From the NCBI GenBank assembly GCA_033064195.1, contig JARBJD010000014.1, positions 1 to 64,000 of the forward strand: a stretch of 64,000 nt of DNA, written 5' to 3'. The notes under the pieces were generated by a model. It made no database searches. It worked only from the letters and a program-made list of their open reading frames with translations, and was not told where the DNA came from. How positions within the stretch are numbered: the stretch's first letter is position 1; each line of letters opens with the position of its first letter. The translations under genes and the position numbers were made by a program. Shown in pieces: positions 9,240 through 20,275 of this stretch. The stretch comes from Blattamonas nauphoetae. Lineage: Eukaryota > Preaxostyla > Oxymonadida.

Positions 9240-9528
9240 AGATGACTCGAGACTGAGTTGGTTTGATCAGAGATGCACCATCGATAGCGGGAAAGACGGC
9301 GGCAACGGCAGGCGGCGGAAGAGGACGAGCGACTGCGGAAAGAAGAAGAAGCGATTCTTGCTCGCGTTCAGTAGCGAGGAAAGCTAATTTTGGCCAAACT
9401 GCGCGACGAAGGACTTTTGGACGAGATCGAGCTGCACTTTCGATGTCACGTTTTTGATTCCTTCGAAGGCAGTGAAGTGTTCCTGAGTGCACAGGTGATC
9501 CTCATGTTGGGTGGGAATGTTCCATTTT
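9240..9528 (+). pseudogene. 3' remnant of armadillo-like family B gene
   Basis: The last part reads LAKLRDEGLLDEIELHF and then SAQVILMLGGNVPF before a stop. This aligns with the C-terminal block of the family-B copy near 26290-26560 (LANLHEEGLADEIELFF, then GAQLIHNLGGNTPF) and with the decayed copy near 11440-11620. No upstream part of the gene remains in frame. It is a truncated paralogue. The function of the family is unknown. Confidence 0.55.
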
Positions 9529-9577
9529 AGACACGTGAAGAGAAATATCCTCGCTCTTGCAGATTGTTTATTCGGCG

Positions 9578-10351
9578 ATGGATATCATTCAGTCCTTCTT
9601 CGTCTCTCAGCAAAACTATCTTCATCTTTTGCATAAATTGCATTCGAATGTGAATCAGCAATGCTTGAATGCGCTCGAAATGTTGAATGTTTGTGCTTTT
9701 CTTGTGAATCGTTTTCAGGCAGAAAATGTGGAGATCCAAGATCTCGTCAACCAAAAAGCAGAAGACACTGAAACCAATCAGACAGCAGAACCTCCGCAGG
9801 ATGCATCGGATGCGAATGACAGTCAGACCCCGAAGCGTCTTGATAGTGAGCATTCTTCGAAGGACACTTCGACTGAACCAGAATCGGGTCCTGCGGTCTT
9901 TGCTCAGCCTTCCGGCCCCTCTTCCCATTCGTCCAGCCACAGCACCTCTCCCGTCTTCACTCGGCATCCTTCTCTTCCGGGATCTGGGACGCCCACGATC
10001 CTCCTGCCTGTGAACGCGGATTTGCATGGCTCGTCTTCAAGCCAGTTCTCGCCGTCTGCATCGTCGGGGAGTTTGCGGTCGTTGTCGCTGAATTTGGTTC
10101 CGAAGGACGAACACGCAGTGCAGTTGAAGGAGCTGAAGGAAAGAACGGTGTTTCTGGAGAAGCAGCTTCGGATCTATGCAGAGAGAGTGCGATGGATGGA
10201 AGAAAGCAAGAAGCAAGTGGAGTGTGAATTGATGACGCTGAAAGAAGAGATTAGCGAAGCGAACCGACGCGACCGAGAATCGACAGGAATCATCGGGAAG
10301 CTGATTGAGCTGGTGCGAACGGAGCAAGATCTGTGTGGAAAGGGGGTGTAG
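9578..10351 (+). CDS. Coiled-coil protein with low-complexity middle
   Basis: About 257 residues from the ATG at 9578. The N-terminal 45 residues are helical and hydrophobic (FFVSQQNYLHLLHKLH). Residues about 60-180 are a Ser/Pro/Thr-rich disordered region. Residues about 190-250 form a clear coiled coil (LKELKERTVFLEKQL onward). TCTTGCAG just upstream looks like a 3' splice site, so a further 5' exon is possible. No known family was recognised. A scaffold or trafficking role would be a guess. Confidence 0.5.
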   Translation: MDIIQSFFVSQQNYLHLLHKLHSNVNQQCLNALEMLNVCAFLVNRFQAENVEIQDLVNQKAEDTETNQTAEPPQDASDANDSQTPKRLDSEHSSKDTSTEPESGPAVFAQPSGPSSHSSSHSTSPVFTRHPSLPGSGTPTILLPVNADLHGSSSSQFSPSASSGSLRSLSLNLVPKDEHAVQLKELKERTVFLEKQLRIYAERVRWMEESKKQVECELMTLKEEISEANRRDRESTGIIGKLIELVRTEQDLCGKGV

Positions 10352-10564
10352 AGAGACTGATCTTGCTTTATCGTCTTTCTTTGTCGCATTTTAACTCAGA
10401 AATCCGCTCTCGAAAGTTGATCTCTTCCGTTTCTTGAAATTGTTCCAGTTTTGTGACGCATCTTGCATACTGTGCTTCATACTATATGCAACTTTTATCA
10501 GTTTCGAGATATTTCATTGAACCGTGAGTTATTATCGATATTATGGTCTGATCGTCATCACATC

Positions 10565-11620
10565 ATGAATGACTTCGAACAGAAGAGAACTCGCTCCTGC
10601 CGTAACAAAACATCTTGTTCGGATCGTCCGCAACCTTTCTTGTGCATCGCTGATCCAGACACCATCAGAACTGCCGAAGACGCTTCGATCTCGTTCATCT
10701 TGCTGGTTGCCTTCGTCAAAGACGGGCCCAATCTCGACGGTAAAGCCACCCAACAAGCTAGCTAAATCCTGAACAGCATCACACCTGGGTCTCTCAAGGA
10801 CTTCTCCGTCGACCCCAATCTGTGATAACATGCTCACAAGCCAGACGGGTCTCGTTCTGGTTTCACTGAATCGATGATCCCGCTCCTCACATCGTCCAAC
10901 GCGGCTCTTGTAAAGTCTGGACTCCGACTTCTTACTTGAGGCGTGACTTGAGGATCGAAAGAGACATGCATCGCCTTTCACGAGACGGGGTTCTTTCAAC
11001 TCTTCACAAAAGCATTCGACGAACAGGAAATGCATCTGCTACCTCATCCCGACTTGGATCTGATGCGGATTGGGCATTGTTACCTTTGTGGTTCTCGTCC
11101 AGATTTCACTCAAGAACTACGCCGAAACAGACAACATCCGAAGGCCTCTCTCCTTCACATCTTCATCAACAAGGTTCTGCGTCACATCAACCCATTTCTG
11201 GAGGATAAATACAAACACAGGCGCCGAATTCCAGAATCTGAGAAAAGTCATCGTTTCCCAGCGCTTCTCGGAAAGATTCTCGAATTATCGCTTTTGCTGG
11301 AAGGGATGACGCTGTTCGTGTTGTAGTCGTCTTTCTTTGTGGCATGCACTGACTGTCTTCATTTCTACGAAACAAGCCGACCGACCAGCCATCTTCAGCG
11401 CGTGGTGAACGGACTCAGATGCTGGTGGAAGGGCTGTCCAGCTGTTCAGAAGCGAAGACAGCAGATTGTTGCCAAACTGCGCGAAGAGGGAGTGTCGGAC
11501 GAGATATAGCTCAACAATCGAAGCTCAAGTTACGATTTCCACGAAGATCGTGATGTCTTCCTTAGTGCGTGGGTGATCCACTGTGTGGGTGTGAATGCTG
11601 CGCTGGGAGTCGACACTCTT
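10565..11620 (+). pseudogene. Decayed armadillo-like family B gene
   Basis: Pieces in several frames follow the order of the family-B copy at 25650-26561. They are an N-terminal part with ASISFILLVAFVKDG, a middle part SGFTESMIPLLTSSNAALVKS, and a C-terminal part QKRRQQIVAKLREEG. Internal stops (including two adjacent stops near 10820) and frame changes show it is dead. Together with 9240-9528 it shows repeated duplication and loss of this family here. Confidence 0.65.
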
Positions 11621-11639
11621 CTCAATCAGCCACTGTGAC

Positions 11640-12930
11640 CTTCCGCACCGCTCGTCGCTTTCCTTCTCGAAATGGGATGTGCCCCACATTCTGGCCCTTC
11701 CCGAGCTGCCCACATGTTTGTTTGGATTTGTTCCGACTTTTTCCGATTCTGCAACAGCGTCATTTGTGCGTCGTTGAGTTCACTCAGCCAACGCTGCCGT
11801 GTCTTCCCAGTTCTTTGTTGGCCATCAGCTCGCCGAACTCACATGTTGTGTTTTGATGCGATGGGAACGTATTGCGGCGGCATTCTCCACACCACTCGGC
11901 ATTCGCGCGGATATCCACATCGCAATCTCCACTCGCCAAACAATCGACACGATGTGGTGTGAGGATCAGGGCAGGTGTACATTGCGGGGAGTACGTGTGT
12001 GTCGACAAACTTCCGTTTTCAAATGCGATAGCTCCGTCGCAGTATGCCTAACGCCGAAAGATTTGCGAATTGCTTCTGCCGTTTACCCTCCACCTCTCTC
12101 ACTCCGTCACCGCTGACCTTGCACTCTTTTGTCCATCCCGTGTCACTATCTTGTGATCTCCCACCGAAACAGATGACTGCTCGATACCTGACCGTCGCAA
12201 AGAACGAAAGAGTTTTTCGAATCCAACCGAATTAAAATGACCGTCACCGTTTTATTTTCATCCACATCAATGTTGCTGTCACGTTTTATCTCCTTTTTGC
12301 TCAAACAAAACAGCCGTTCATTCGATAATCACAAACAAAGGGCAAAGAATGGCTAAAGCCATTTGGCGAAGAAAACACAACGGAGCGAGGAAAGAGCATC
12401 CGGCCGCAGAGGATGTGCATTCCGTCGAAGCCGAGTGGATGCAACGGCGAGTCCCAAACTCCCCAAAAGTCAGCCGACCATTCGCCCCATCTCGAAGACA
12501 CCACAACAGCGTGTGTGTTCGCAAACGGCATGTGGAAACAGTGCGATGGGAGGGGTGCCCGTCCAGTGTCGATATCGCCCAGTCCAGCGGAACAGAAGCG
12601 GAGATTCAGAAAAGCAGGAATACTCGGCAGCTGAGCAGAGGACGGCTGAACAAACCAGCATCCGTCCACCACACCATCACTCAACATCACAACTTACGCG
12701 TTGAACATCAAAATAACGTTCCTTGCTGAGCGTGGAGAGGGAGAGCAAACGGTGACGAAGAGACCGCTCAAAAGGCCACGAAAAAGGAAAACGAACAAAA
12801 CACAGAAGTGCGCATGGCCCAAACAGAAAAAGACGAAAAAAGAAGAACACACCCCAAACAGATCGCCTTTTAAAGATTCTTATTTTGAAGAAATTGTCAC
12901 AAAAATGAGACAAATATAGATACGCCTAAT
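11640..12930. other. No gene recognised
   Basis: Many short overlapping frames on both strands, none with a recognisable domain or intact relative. It lies between a dead family-B copy and a dead surface-protein fragment and is probably decayed sequence. Confidence 0.4.
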
Positions 12931-12962
12931 TAAGTCATTGATCTCAGTCCCAAAAACCGGAG

Positions 12963-12982
12963 CTGAGATCGATCGATCTCAG
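12963..12982. repeat. Perfect 20-bp palindrome
   Basis: CTGAGATCGATCGATCTCAG is self-complementary over 20 bp. Its surroundings (TTGATCTCAGTCC to the left, ATCTCAGTTT to the right) resemble the inner part of the 521-bp hAT MITE at 33525 and 35998, so this is probably a diverged remnant of that or a related MITE. Confidence 0.45.
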
Positions 12983-12984
12983 TT

Positions 12985-14078
12985 TCTGCTTGATTGATCT
13001 CATGTATCAAAGGTCTGCGAATGAGCAAGATATGGGTTGGAGTGAGTCGGTTGATACAGAAGCAAACGGAGAAGTTCGTTCGCCTGCTACAAACACAAAC
13101 GCGATGGTGTCCACGATGAGATTTCGTCGCTTTGAGCGAGGCAAAGTCGATTTCCAGTGTCCGACAAGAAAGCTGTGGGAGTTCACAATTCGGATGGTCT
13201 TCTACATTCGCATCCACATTCAACGTCGCCTCTTCTGTGAAGAGGCGGCTTGGAAGAGACTCCATTGTTGTTTCGAGGAGGACGAACGGTGCAAACTGGG
13301 CGGTCGACGAGATGTCGACTGATACGACGAAGATAAGCGAACCTATCGCGTTTGAAGAGACTGACGAGAAGAGCGAGGCGGTGTCGGATGAAAAGGTCGA
13401 GAAGAGTCTGAGAACGACGGCTGAGCCTATTGAATGATGAGAGAACTTCACGTTCTGGAAGACCGATCCTGTCAGACTGAGTGAGGCACCATCCGCTACA
13501 TCAGCCAGCGAGAGACATGTCTCGCTGAGACTGGTCATGGTCGGCGTCCCGTTGTCGCAAGCGGTCAGCGAGAGAGTGGAGCAGCGGAGTCCATCAGTCT
13601 CACATTCTGGATGCTTGCTCTCTTCATCAGCAGTGGGATGCCCAGCCACGACTGTTCATGTGGGAGGGAGGAGATGGAACAGCAGCGATGATTCGGAGAA
13701 TGGGTGGCCAGAGGAGAGAGAGCTGTCGCATCCAACGATGTCCAAAAGATGCTGAGCTGGAAAGAACGACGACCATCCCGAAGGAATCACGACTGTGCCG
13801 AGAGAGGACGATGTCACATGAACACATCGAACTTTCCCAAGAACTGTCTGTGTGATGCCCTCGGACTTCACAGAAACGAACGAGATGAGCTGTTCCGTTG
13901 TGATGGCGAGCAGAGCGTGTCCAGACACAGAAAAGAATGTGATCGATGACGACTTGATGGAGACGACATGTGCGAATCCACGATGACTTCGCACTATCTT
14001 CAAAAACGCACCAGATTGAGTCGTGACCACTACAAGGAAGAGCAGATCACTTCTCATCCCTTTCTTTTGCCATTTCAT
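12985..14078 (-). pseudogene. Beta-helix surface protein fragment
   Basis: A long minus-strand frame with the Ser/Thr-rich, alternating hydrophobic composition of the beta-helix surface family in this window (for example LSLADVADGASLSLTGSVFQ). One in-frame TGA near 13654 splits it. No signal peptide, stalk, membrane span or kinase-like part is attached. The downstream end merges with MITE-like sequence around 12963. It is probably a truncated gene copy. Confidence 0.5.
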
Positions 14079-14099
14079 TCCTTGATTCTGACGTTTCGC

Positions 14100-15040
14100 T
14101 CGCCCATTTCAGAATAATCGAATCGACAGCGTCATCTTTTGAGACCTTGTCCATCACAGAAAGACCGAATTCCACTTATAAATATCCGAGTATGTGACCT
14201 CTTTCATCAAAATATCTCACAAATTCAGCTCTCTCGTGGTATTTTTAGATCAGAAGAAAATGAAGTCCGTATTTTTCCTGATCTCCAATAATAGAAGGGA
14301 TGATCAGACCAAACACCACATATTCAGTGTTGACAACTTATTTCACCCATTTTCCGGACAATACACTCCTCAAACCAATCCTGTCAAAAGCAGGCGATTT
14401 CAATGTTCAATTTCATTCAACGAACATGATCAATCAAAAAATCACACAAAACTTTGCTGTTTTCAGGAATCATCTCCCAACAGATGCTCTTCTGGGTCAA
14501 TCACAGGAGAAACAGACTCCAATAGACACCTCACGGCGATTCGTAATTAGACGACACCAGACATAATAATCCAACTTCATCGTGTTTGATCCCTTTTTTA
14601 TCAACATTTTCAGACTTGATACTAGTCAGTCACCATTCAGTTCCCGTGCTTGCTTCGAACCAACTTTTGAAGTCGACCATATCCTTTGCGAGAATAAACT
14701 CATGATGTTCTATCACTAAAAACAAGAACAAAGTCGAATAAGATTATTTTGAATGACACACGAGACATTGGGAAGTCAATTTCAGCAATCTGATCACATT
14801 GTCGGATATTACCGTGTTTTGGTTGTTTGTCCTTCAAGCTCCAGTTTCAGCGTCAAAACATTCACTGTCTGTTATTTTCCAGTTCAACCAAACCGAAACC
14901 TCACATGTTCGAAGATAATGATGACAGAAGAAAGTTCCGACCGTTCATCACTATAGAGCTTGTTAGAAGAGAAATTAAGATGCGTCGTGGAATCTCACTT
15001 CTTATTCGGTTTTATTCTCTGATTTGTTTCAAAAAATTCG
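14100..15040. other. No gene recognised
   Basis: AT-rich sequence between two surface-protein remnants, with no convincing frame and no repeat noticed. Confidence 0.35.
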
Positions 15041-15049
15041 AAAGTGTGT

Positions 15050-16868
15050 AGTCAACGTGGATCCGCACACATGCACAGTCGACGAGAACGACACGAGAGG
15101 CACTTCAAAGTTCGCTGGTCTTCTCACCTCGTCTGTCGTGTTGAAGTGGCAGTTCTGAAGGGTGACTGGGTGCTTTGGAGTGTTGATGAGAGGATGGCGT
15201 GATTCTTCGGAGTCTGAGTAGATCACACCAACAATGTCCAACTTCAGCGAATGCGCATCGTCCCATCCCTCAATCACCACTCGATGCATGTTGCTCAGCG
15301 ATCCTCCCCCAAAATGCACTTGTGATTTGGTCTCCATCCGATTAAACTGGTTTGACACAACGGATGGGTTTGGTCCTTCCAGGGCCATATTTCCCTGATA
15401 TTTTGTCTTATCTGATCCGTACGAGCTGTGTCTGATCAATTTAACAATGCTTGATGTTCCGTTCTCACAAAGTCGGCATGTATGTACCCTGTAGGGGATC
15501 GGGAGACTGTAGGGGATTGGGACCCTGTAGGGGGTGAAGTGGAACCCTGTAGGGGATGAAAGGGAGCCCGTAGGGGATTTTGGTACTCTGTAGGGGATGA
15601 CTTGCAAGAGTGTTTTCCACTCACTCCACTCAATGAAATGTGTCAGAGACAACAACTCGATCCATACATCCTCGATTGCGTCATTTTTCGTTCTCCTATG
15701 AATTACTCAATTATCAGCTATATTTACATTCATATTCTCATTCTTTTTGCATTTCATCCATAAAATTCAACTTCATTTTTCGGAAAAGTCATTGATGGTC
15801 GAGATCCTTGATCAAGACCACAACAACATCCTTGCCAGTCTTCACCTCAAATGGACACTAAACTCACTAATTACATTTCATTTCGCATATATTCACTGTT
15901 TCTCTTCGTTTATTCAGTATCTTCGACCAAAAAACAAGGTTGATCGTGAAATCGGGATGAGATCAAAAGTGTTCGAGAAAATACACAATTTCCTCCGAAC
16001 GGATATTTCCAATAAACTCTCCAAAGATGCCACACAAACTGAAGTTTGACATTTTTGTTAATCCCCCCTCTCATACTATCTTCATCGCACATAGTCGGTC
16101 GATCCCCTACAGGCTCCCCATCCCCTACAGAGTACATCCATGCCACAAAGTCTTCCACAAAGACATTGTGTGTTGTTTGATGATACAGTATCTCCAATTG
16201 TAGAGTGATAAGAGAAGATTACTGAGTTTCACGACGTTTTGTAGACGAAAGACTGGATTGGAGCTGGACAGAACGATGGAAGACGCTCCATCAGGTTTCG
16301 TTGAGTACGACGTAAATATTGTCATTGTCGCTGTAATGTGGGCACCCTCAAGTTCAGTAAATCTCGATAGACTTTGTATGTTGTATTTGTGGATCGTGTC
16401 GAAGATGGTTAAACTTGATCGATTTGCGGAGAACGATGAAGTGGGTGTGGTGAGGAGAGAAAGCGGGATGGAGAGCGATAGTGACCTGAGAATGCCCTTG
16501 TATATGCTCAGTTGAGGAACTATCGATATTTGCAGAGCTAAACATGATTCGTGATTTGACCAACCCGGATTCTCAATCTACAAAAACTTCTGTGAGAGAC
16601 AAAGTCAAGTTCTGAGTGTGTGATCTTTCTTTGATTCGAGAAAATGGATGAATTGATTACTCACGTCGAAATCCTTGACAAAGGCGATGTTTGATAAGTG
16701 ATCAGCATTTTGGAGCGAATTTATCGACACATTGTGTGAAAACGGCAAGTTGAGAAGTACATTCGAACGATGATTTGAACCATATCCTTCGCATTGGCAA
16801 ATCATCAACGTGTAAAAAGTTCGGTTCAGGATCGGCCCCATTTTCGTTTGGAGTCGGTCACATCTCAA
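15050..16868 (-). pseudogene. Beta-helix surface protein remnant, interrupted by a MITE
   Basis: Minus-strand pieces in changing frames show the surface-family style (for example FGGGSLSNMHRVVIEG and VTLQNCHFN). A foldback MITE (15475-16144) sits inside it. Outside the MITE the two flanks are adjoining parts of one coding region, but the joined frame is still broken. Together with 12985-14078 this may be one or two old members of the family. Confidence 0.45.
15475..16144. mobile_element. Foldback MITE with subrepeat-built termini (GGCATG type)
   Basis: A 670-bp element bounded by the 8-bp target duplication ACAAAGTC (15467-15474 and 16145-16152). The ends are inverted: GGCATGTATGTACCCTGTAG at the left and the complement of CTACAGAGTACATCCATGCC at the right. 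The left terminus is a run of about six CTGTAGGGGAT-containing units (15486-15600); the right has two in inverse orientation (16100-16131). No transposase is present, so it is non-autonomous. Its terminal hexamer GGCATG and 8-bp duplication match the element at 41671-42596. Superfamily is uncertain (Merlin- or Mutator-like). Confidence 0.7.
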
Positions 16869-17429
16869 TCTTGAGGTGATTCAGTTCAGAATGATTGTCC
16901 TGCTCGCATTCCAACGTGAAATATCGTTCCAATTACTCCACCGACTGTCTTGACAAAAAATTGATCTGACCCATTTGATCAAAGAATGAAAAAAGAATGG
17001 GCTTCAACTCCTCAGGAACTGAAACGCGCACCCAAGTTCGGGTCCTCACCTACTTCTATTATGATTCTCTTTCTCTTTTTTCAGGACATTTGAGTTTTGT
17101 GGATTGGACGGGTTTTGTGGAATACCCTTCTTCTCGACAAAAAATTCTTAGCAAAAAAATCGGTTTATTTTTTGAGCAGCTTTTGTCGAGATCTTTCCGA
17201 TCACAATGCATTTTATTTGATTCAAAACGGATGGTTGGTTGTGGAGAAATGAGGGCAAAAAGTTGAGAAAAATCAGTGTCATTCTGGCTTTCAGAGTATT
17301 TTGAGGTTTTCTCCCGACACAGGCGTTTTGGCGCGGAACCAAATTTTATTTTTCTTAGTTTGACCCATCTAAATTTTTCAATCCCCATTGTACGGATTTT
17401 TGAATATGTACGGATTATTGACACTACTA

Positions 17430-17557
17430 TTACTCTTTTTTCCATTCAAATATCATATATAAGAAGACTTTTTTGAAATGAAAGAAACGAAATGGTATTG
17501 TAGGTATTTGGTGACATCAGATCCGACTGGGATCACTGGGATCAAATCAGAAGCCTG
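17430..17557 (+). mobile_element. Partial copy of the 521-bp hAT MITE
   Basis: About 128 bp nearly identical to the terminal part of the MITE at 35998-36518, including its terminal CAGAAGCCTG. The other end of the element is missing; sequence left of about 17430 is unrelated. It shows that the MITE family has further members in this genome. Confidence 0.75.
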
Positions 17558-18258
17558 TGCATCACCAATGAGCGTAATTGTTGATCACACAACCCATTCT
17601 TTCAAAAAATGTTCCATGCCTTATAACCAAGAAGCAGACCTCTTTGAAATTCCCACAAATTTCTAATCCACCTCACTTTGACTCACTATCGAGATATAGT
17701 GAACACTCCTTTTTATTTTGAATAAAACCGGTTCTATATTTAAAAACGGTTTTGTGGAGGGTCAATCAGCCCCTTCTCCTCCCATATCCTCGCATGGAAG
17801 TGGGATGCATCATTTGAAGAGAACACATCGTCTGCTCTCATCTGAATTGGTCTCATTGAGATAAAAGCACCAACACTGGAATGAGATAGGTGGGGATCAA
17901 CCTCGATCTGAAACTGTTCAACAAAACGAGGAATTTCACATCTGTTTCGATTTCAACCTCTTAAGAAATGTGTAATTCGTGTCAAAACGGTCGTTTGACG
18001 TACTTTCTCCAACTTTTGCATCCAAATTCGAACAGTCGAAATTTCCCTAGTTAAAAATAGTTATGTCTGGATCAGGTTAAACCTCAAATGTTCTCACAAC
18101 CTCCTGATGTGTGTTCTTCCATTATTTAGTTTTTTATACCCTTTTCTCTTGTCCCACTCCAATATTGTTTCCTTCTCAAACAGACTGACAAGGAACCATC
18201 ATCATCGCAAAAATCTGTGTGCCAGCTGATGTTTACTGACTTTTTCTTCTGATTCCAG

Positions 18259-19347
18259 AACAAGATCACATCCACAGAGCAACTTCTGACCGAATTCCGA
18301 AAATCCGGTGACGATCTCCATGCATTGATCCAATCCGGTCATTGGCAGGATCTCCCATTCGTCATCAGCAGCTGGACAGGCGGGGAAGAAGAAGTCAAAA
18401 TATGCGAATTTCTGAATGAATTAATGCGAATTCTGGATACTTTGTACGACAAAAGTCTCAGAATCTCCAACAAGCGCCTGCTCCACTCGGCTCTCATGAA
18501 ACTTGCTCAATCTTCACTTTTTGGACATAAAGTTAAGCGTGGAGTGCAATACTGCTTGACATCTTTGGAATTCGTTGAAGACGGGCAAGTTATCCTTCTT
18601 GATCACGAAGAGTTCAATCGCCTCATGCAGATGAAGCCCGAATTAGAGGAATTGCAAAAGAAAGTCAAAAAGATGTCCGCAAAACAATCTGAAACTGATC
18701 AGAAGATTGCGAAATTGGAGCAAATTGTCGCAAAACATGAAGAGACACTGAATCCTCCAGCGCCGAAAGTTGATCCGAAACCGGACGGCATTCTTGCGTC
18801 GGAAGTGATAGTTTCCTTCATCACCGACCATTTCCGTCTGAGCGGATTGACTGTCACCAAAATAAATGCTACAAACTGGGCATCCTGCTTCACAAAACCG
18901 ATTTCACAAGAAATACATAGATTGACCATTCGGGTCAACCCATCGAACGTCGGTATGGCTTTTGGTATTTCCACTCTTTCAGTCATTGGCGTGATTGCGG
19001 CAGCCGATTATCCATCATTCCTCACCACTTATTTCTACGCGTCTGGAAAAGCAGCAACAGTATACACCAGCAACGGAGTCATATATACTGGAAGTTCATC
19101 ACCCGCCACCAATAAACTTGTGGGAACCGTTCAGCTCTTTTCGGTCGAAGCCAATCTCGAGAAGAAGACACTCCATTTCTTCTACGACGGCGTGCAACAA
19201 CCAAACCATTTTGTCGGCATTCCTGTCCCACTTGTTTTTGGAATCTCGTCATATAATCAGAATCATCTGGTCGACATCACGTTTTGGGGAGAGGTAAAAC
19301 AACCATCAGTGACGTACGAAGGAACAGGACATAACTTGAAAGGATGA
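18259..19347 (+). CDS. SPRY-like protein, 3' exon of a spliced gene
   Basis: The open exon begins after the 3' splice site GATTCCAG (18251-18258) and encodes about 362 residues. Its first ATG is well inside the conserved part, so at least one 5' exon lies upstream. Residues about 1-110 are helical, 120-165 form a coiled coil, and the C-terminal 190 residues are beta-rich. They contain LFSVEANLEKKTLHFFYDGV and IPVPLVFGI, the pattern of a SPRY/concanavalin-like domain (a force-free loop then a Pro-Leu strand). The paralogue at 19708-25393 shares the order. It probably binds a protein partner. The family name rests on pattern, not on a search. Confidence 0.6.
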   Translation, partial: NKITSTEQLLTEFRKSGDDLHALIQSGHWQDLPFVISSWTGGEEEVKICEFLNELMRILDTLYDKSLRISNKRLLHSALMKLAQSSLFGHKVKRGVQYCLTSLEFVEDGQVILLDHEEFNRLMQMKPELEELQKKVKKMSAKQSETDQKIAKLEQIVAKHEETLNPPAPKVDPKPDGILASEVIVSFITDHFRLSGLTVTKINATNWASCFTKPISQEIHRLTIRVNPSNVGMAFGISTLSVIGVIAAADYPSFLTTYFYASGKAATVYTSNGVIYTGSSSPATNKLVGTVQLFSVEANLEKKTLHFFYDGVQQPNHFVGIPVPLVFGISSYNQNHLVDITFWGEVKQPSVTYEGTGHNLKG

Positions 19348-20161
19348 ATACCAAGCGCATCATTGATCCACTTTCTTTTCGATTCACTCTCGCAGATTTA
19401 TTCAAGAGTCACTTTTGTTACGACCAAATGTCCGCATTTTGCGGATTCGAACCTGAATACTGTGAATTTAATGTTATGGCTCGATCGAGCAATTCAAAAA
19501 TGTCAGATGGACCGAATTCGGTTTAATGATTCTACATTCCATTAGAAATCTCCCTTTCGTCTATCTCTATCTCCTTTACACCTTACTGTCTTCAGAATAG
19601 CTCGCAAGTCAACTGTCAAGATCACCATGTTTGGATCGTCTTTTATTCATTGTCTTTCCTAATGTCGTTCAATTTTTCCGCTTCTCTCTCTCCAAGCCTC
19701 AACCTACAATGAAAACTGTAACTGAATTCCTGAATGATTCATCTGTGCATTCAAGAGTTAAGGTTTTCTCAATGGAATGGTTCCACATCCCCATTCTCCT
19801 CACAAATCAAGTCCCATCACGAAAACAGAATCAACAACCACCCCAACATCAACAAAACAATCATCTCCTCTCACGACTCCTTCAAAGAATGATATCAACT
19901 CTTGACGAGTGCTTCGATTCGAACACTCCAGTTCCCAACAAGCGACTTATCCACTCTTCTCTCTCCCAGCTCGCCAACTCTCCCTCTCTCGACCCCAAAA
20001 TCAAACGAGGAACCGTCCAATGCCTTGCTTCTCTGGACATTGTGGATGAAGGATCATTCGTTGTTGAGCAAAAAGATCACTTCTTCGTCACGTCTGAAAT
20101 CATCGTCGCGTTTAGTCCCGAACACCTCAGAGTGGATGGATCGACAGTCACTCGAATCAAT

Positions 20162-20257
20162 GGACCGCCCTTCCAGTTGGTCCATTACGAAACCTGGGGC
20201 TCCTCTCAGAATGAGATTAGGTGTGATCAATAATAAAGTTGTTATGGGTTAGGCCTG
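20162..20257 (+). repeat. Left inverted terminal repeat of the DIRS-like element
   Basis: The inner 60 bp (about 20199-20257) are the inverse complement of 24865-24923. The outer part, starting GGACCGCCCTTCCAG, is repeated in complement in the internal complementary region. Confidence 0.85.
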
Positions 20258-20275
20258 GTCAATACGATTCTACAA

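Noticed and set aside
8899-9492. A 197-residue minus-strand protein
   Set aside because: It is the antisense shadow of the family-B remnant, and its Arg/Ala/Pro-rich composition is a by-product.
15486-15600. The CTGTAGGGGAT array as telomere-like or a CRISPR array
   Set aside because: Units are adjacent without unique spacers, only about six copies, and they form one end of a MITE with an inverted partner at 16100-16131.
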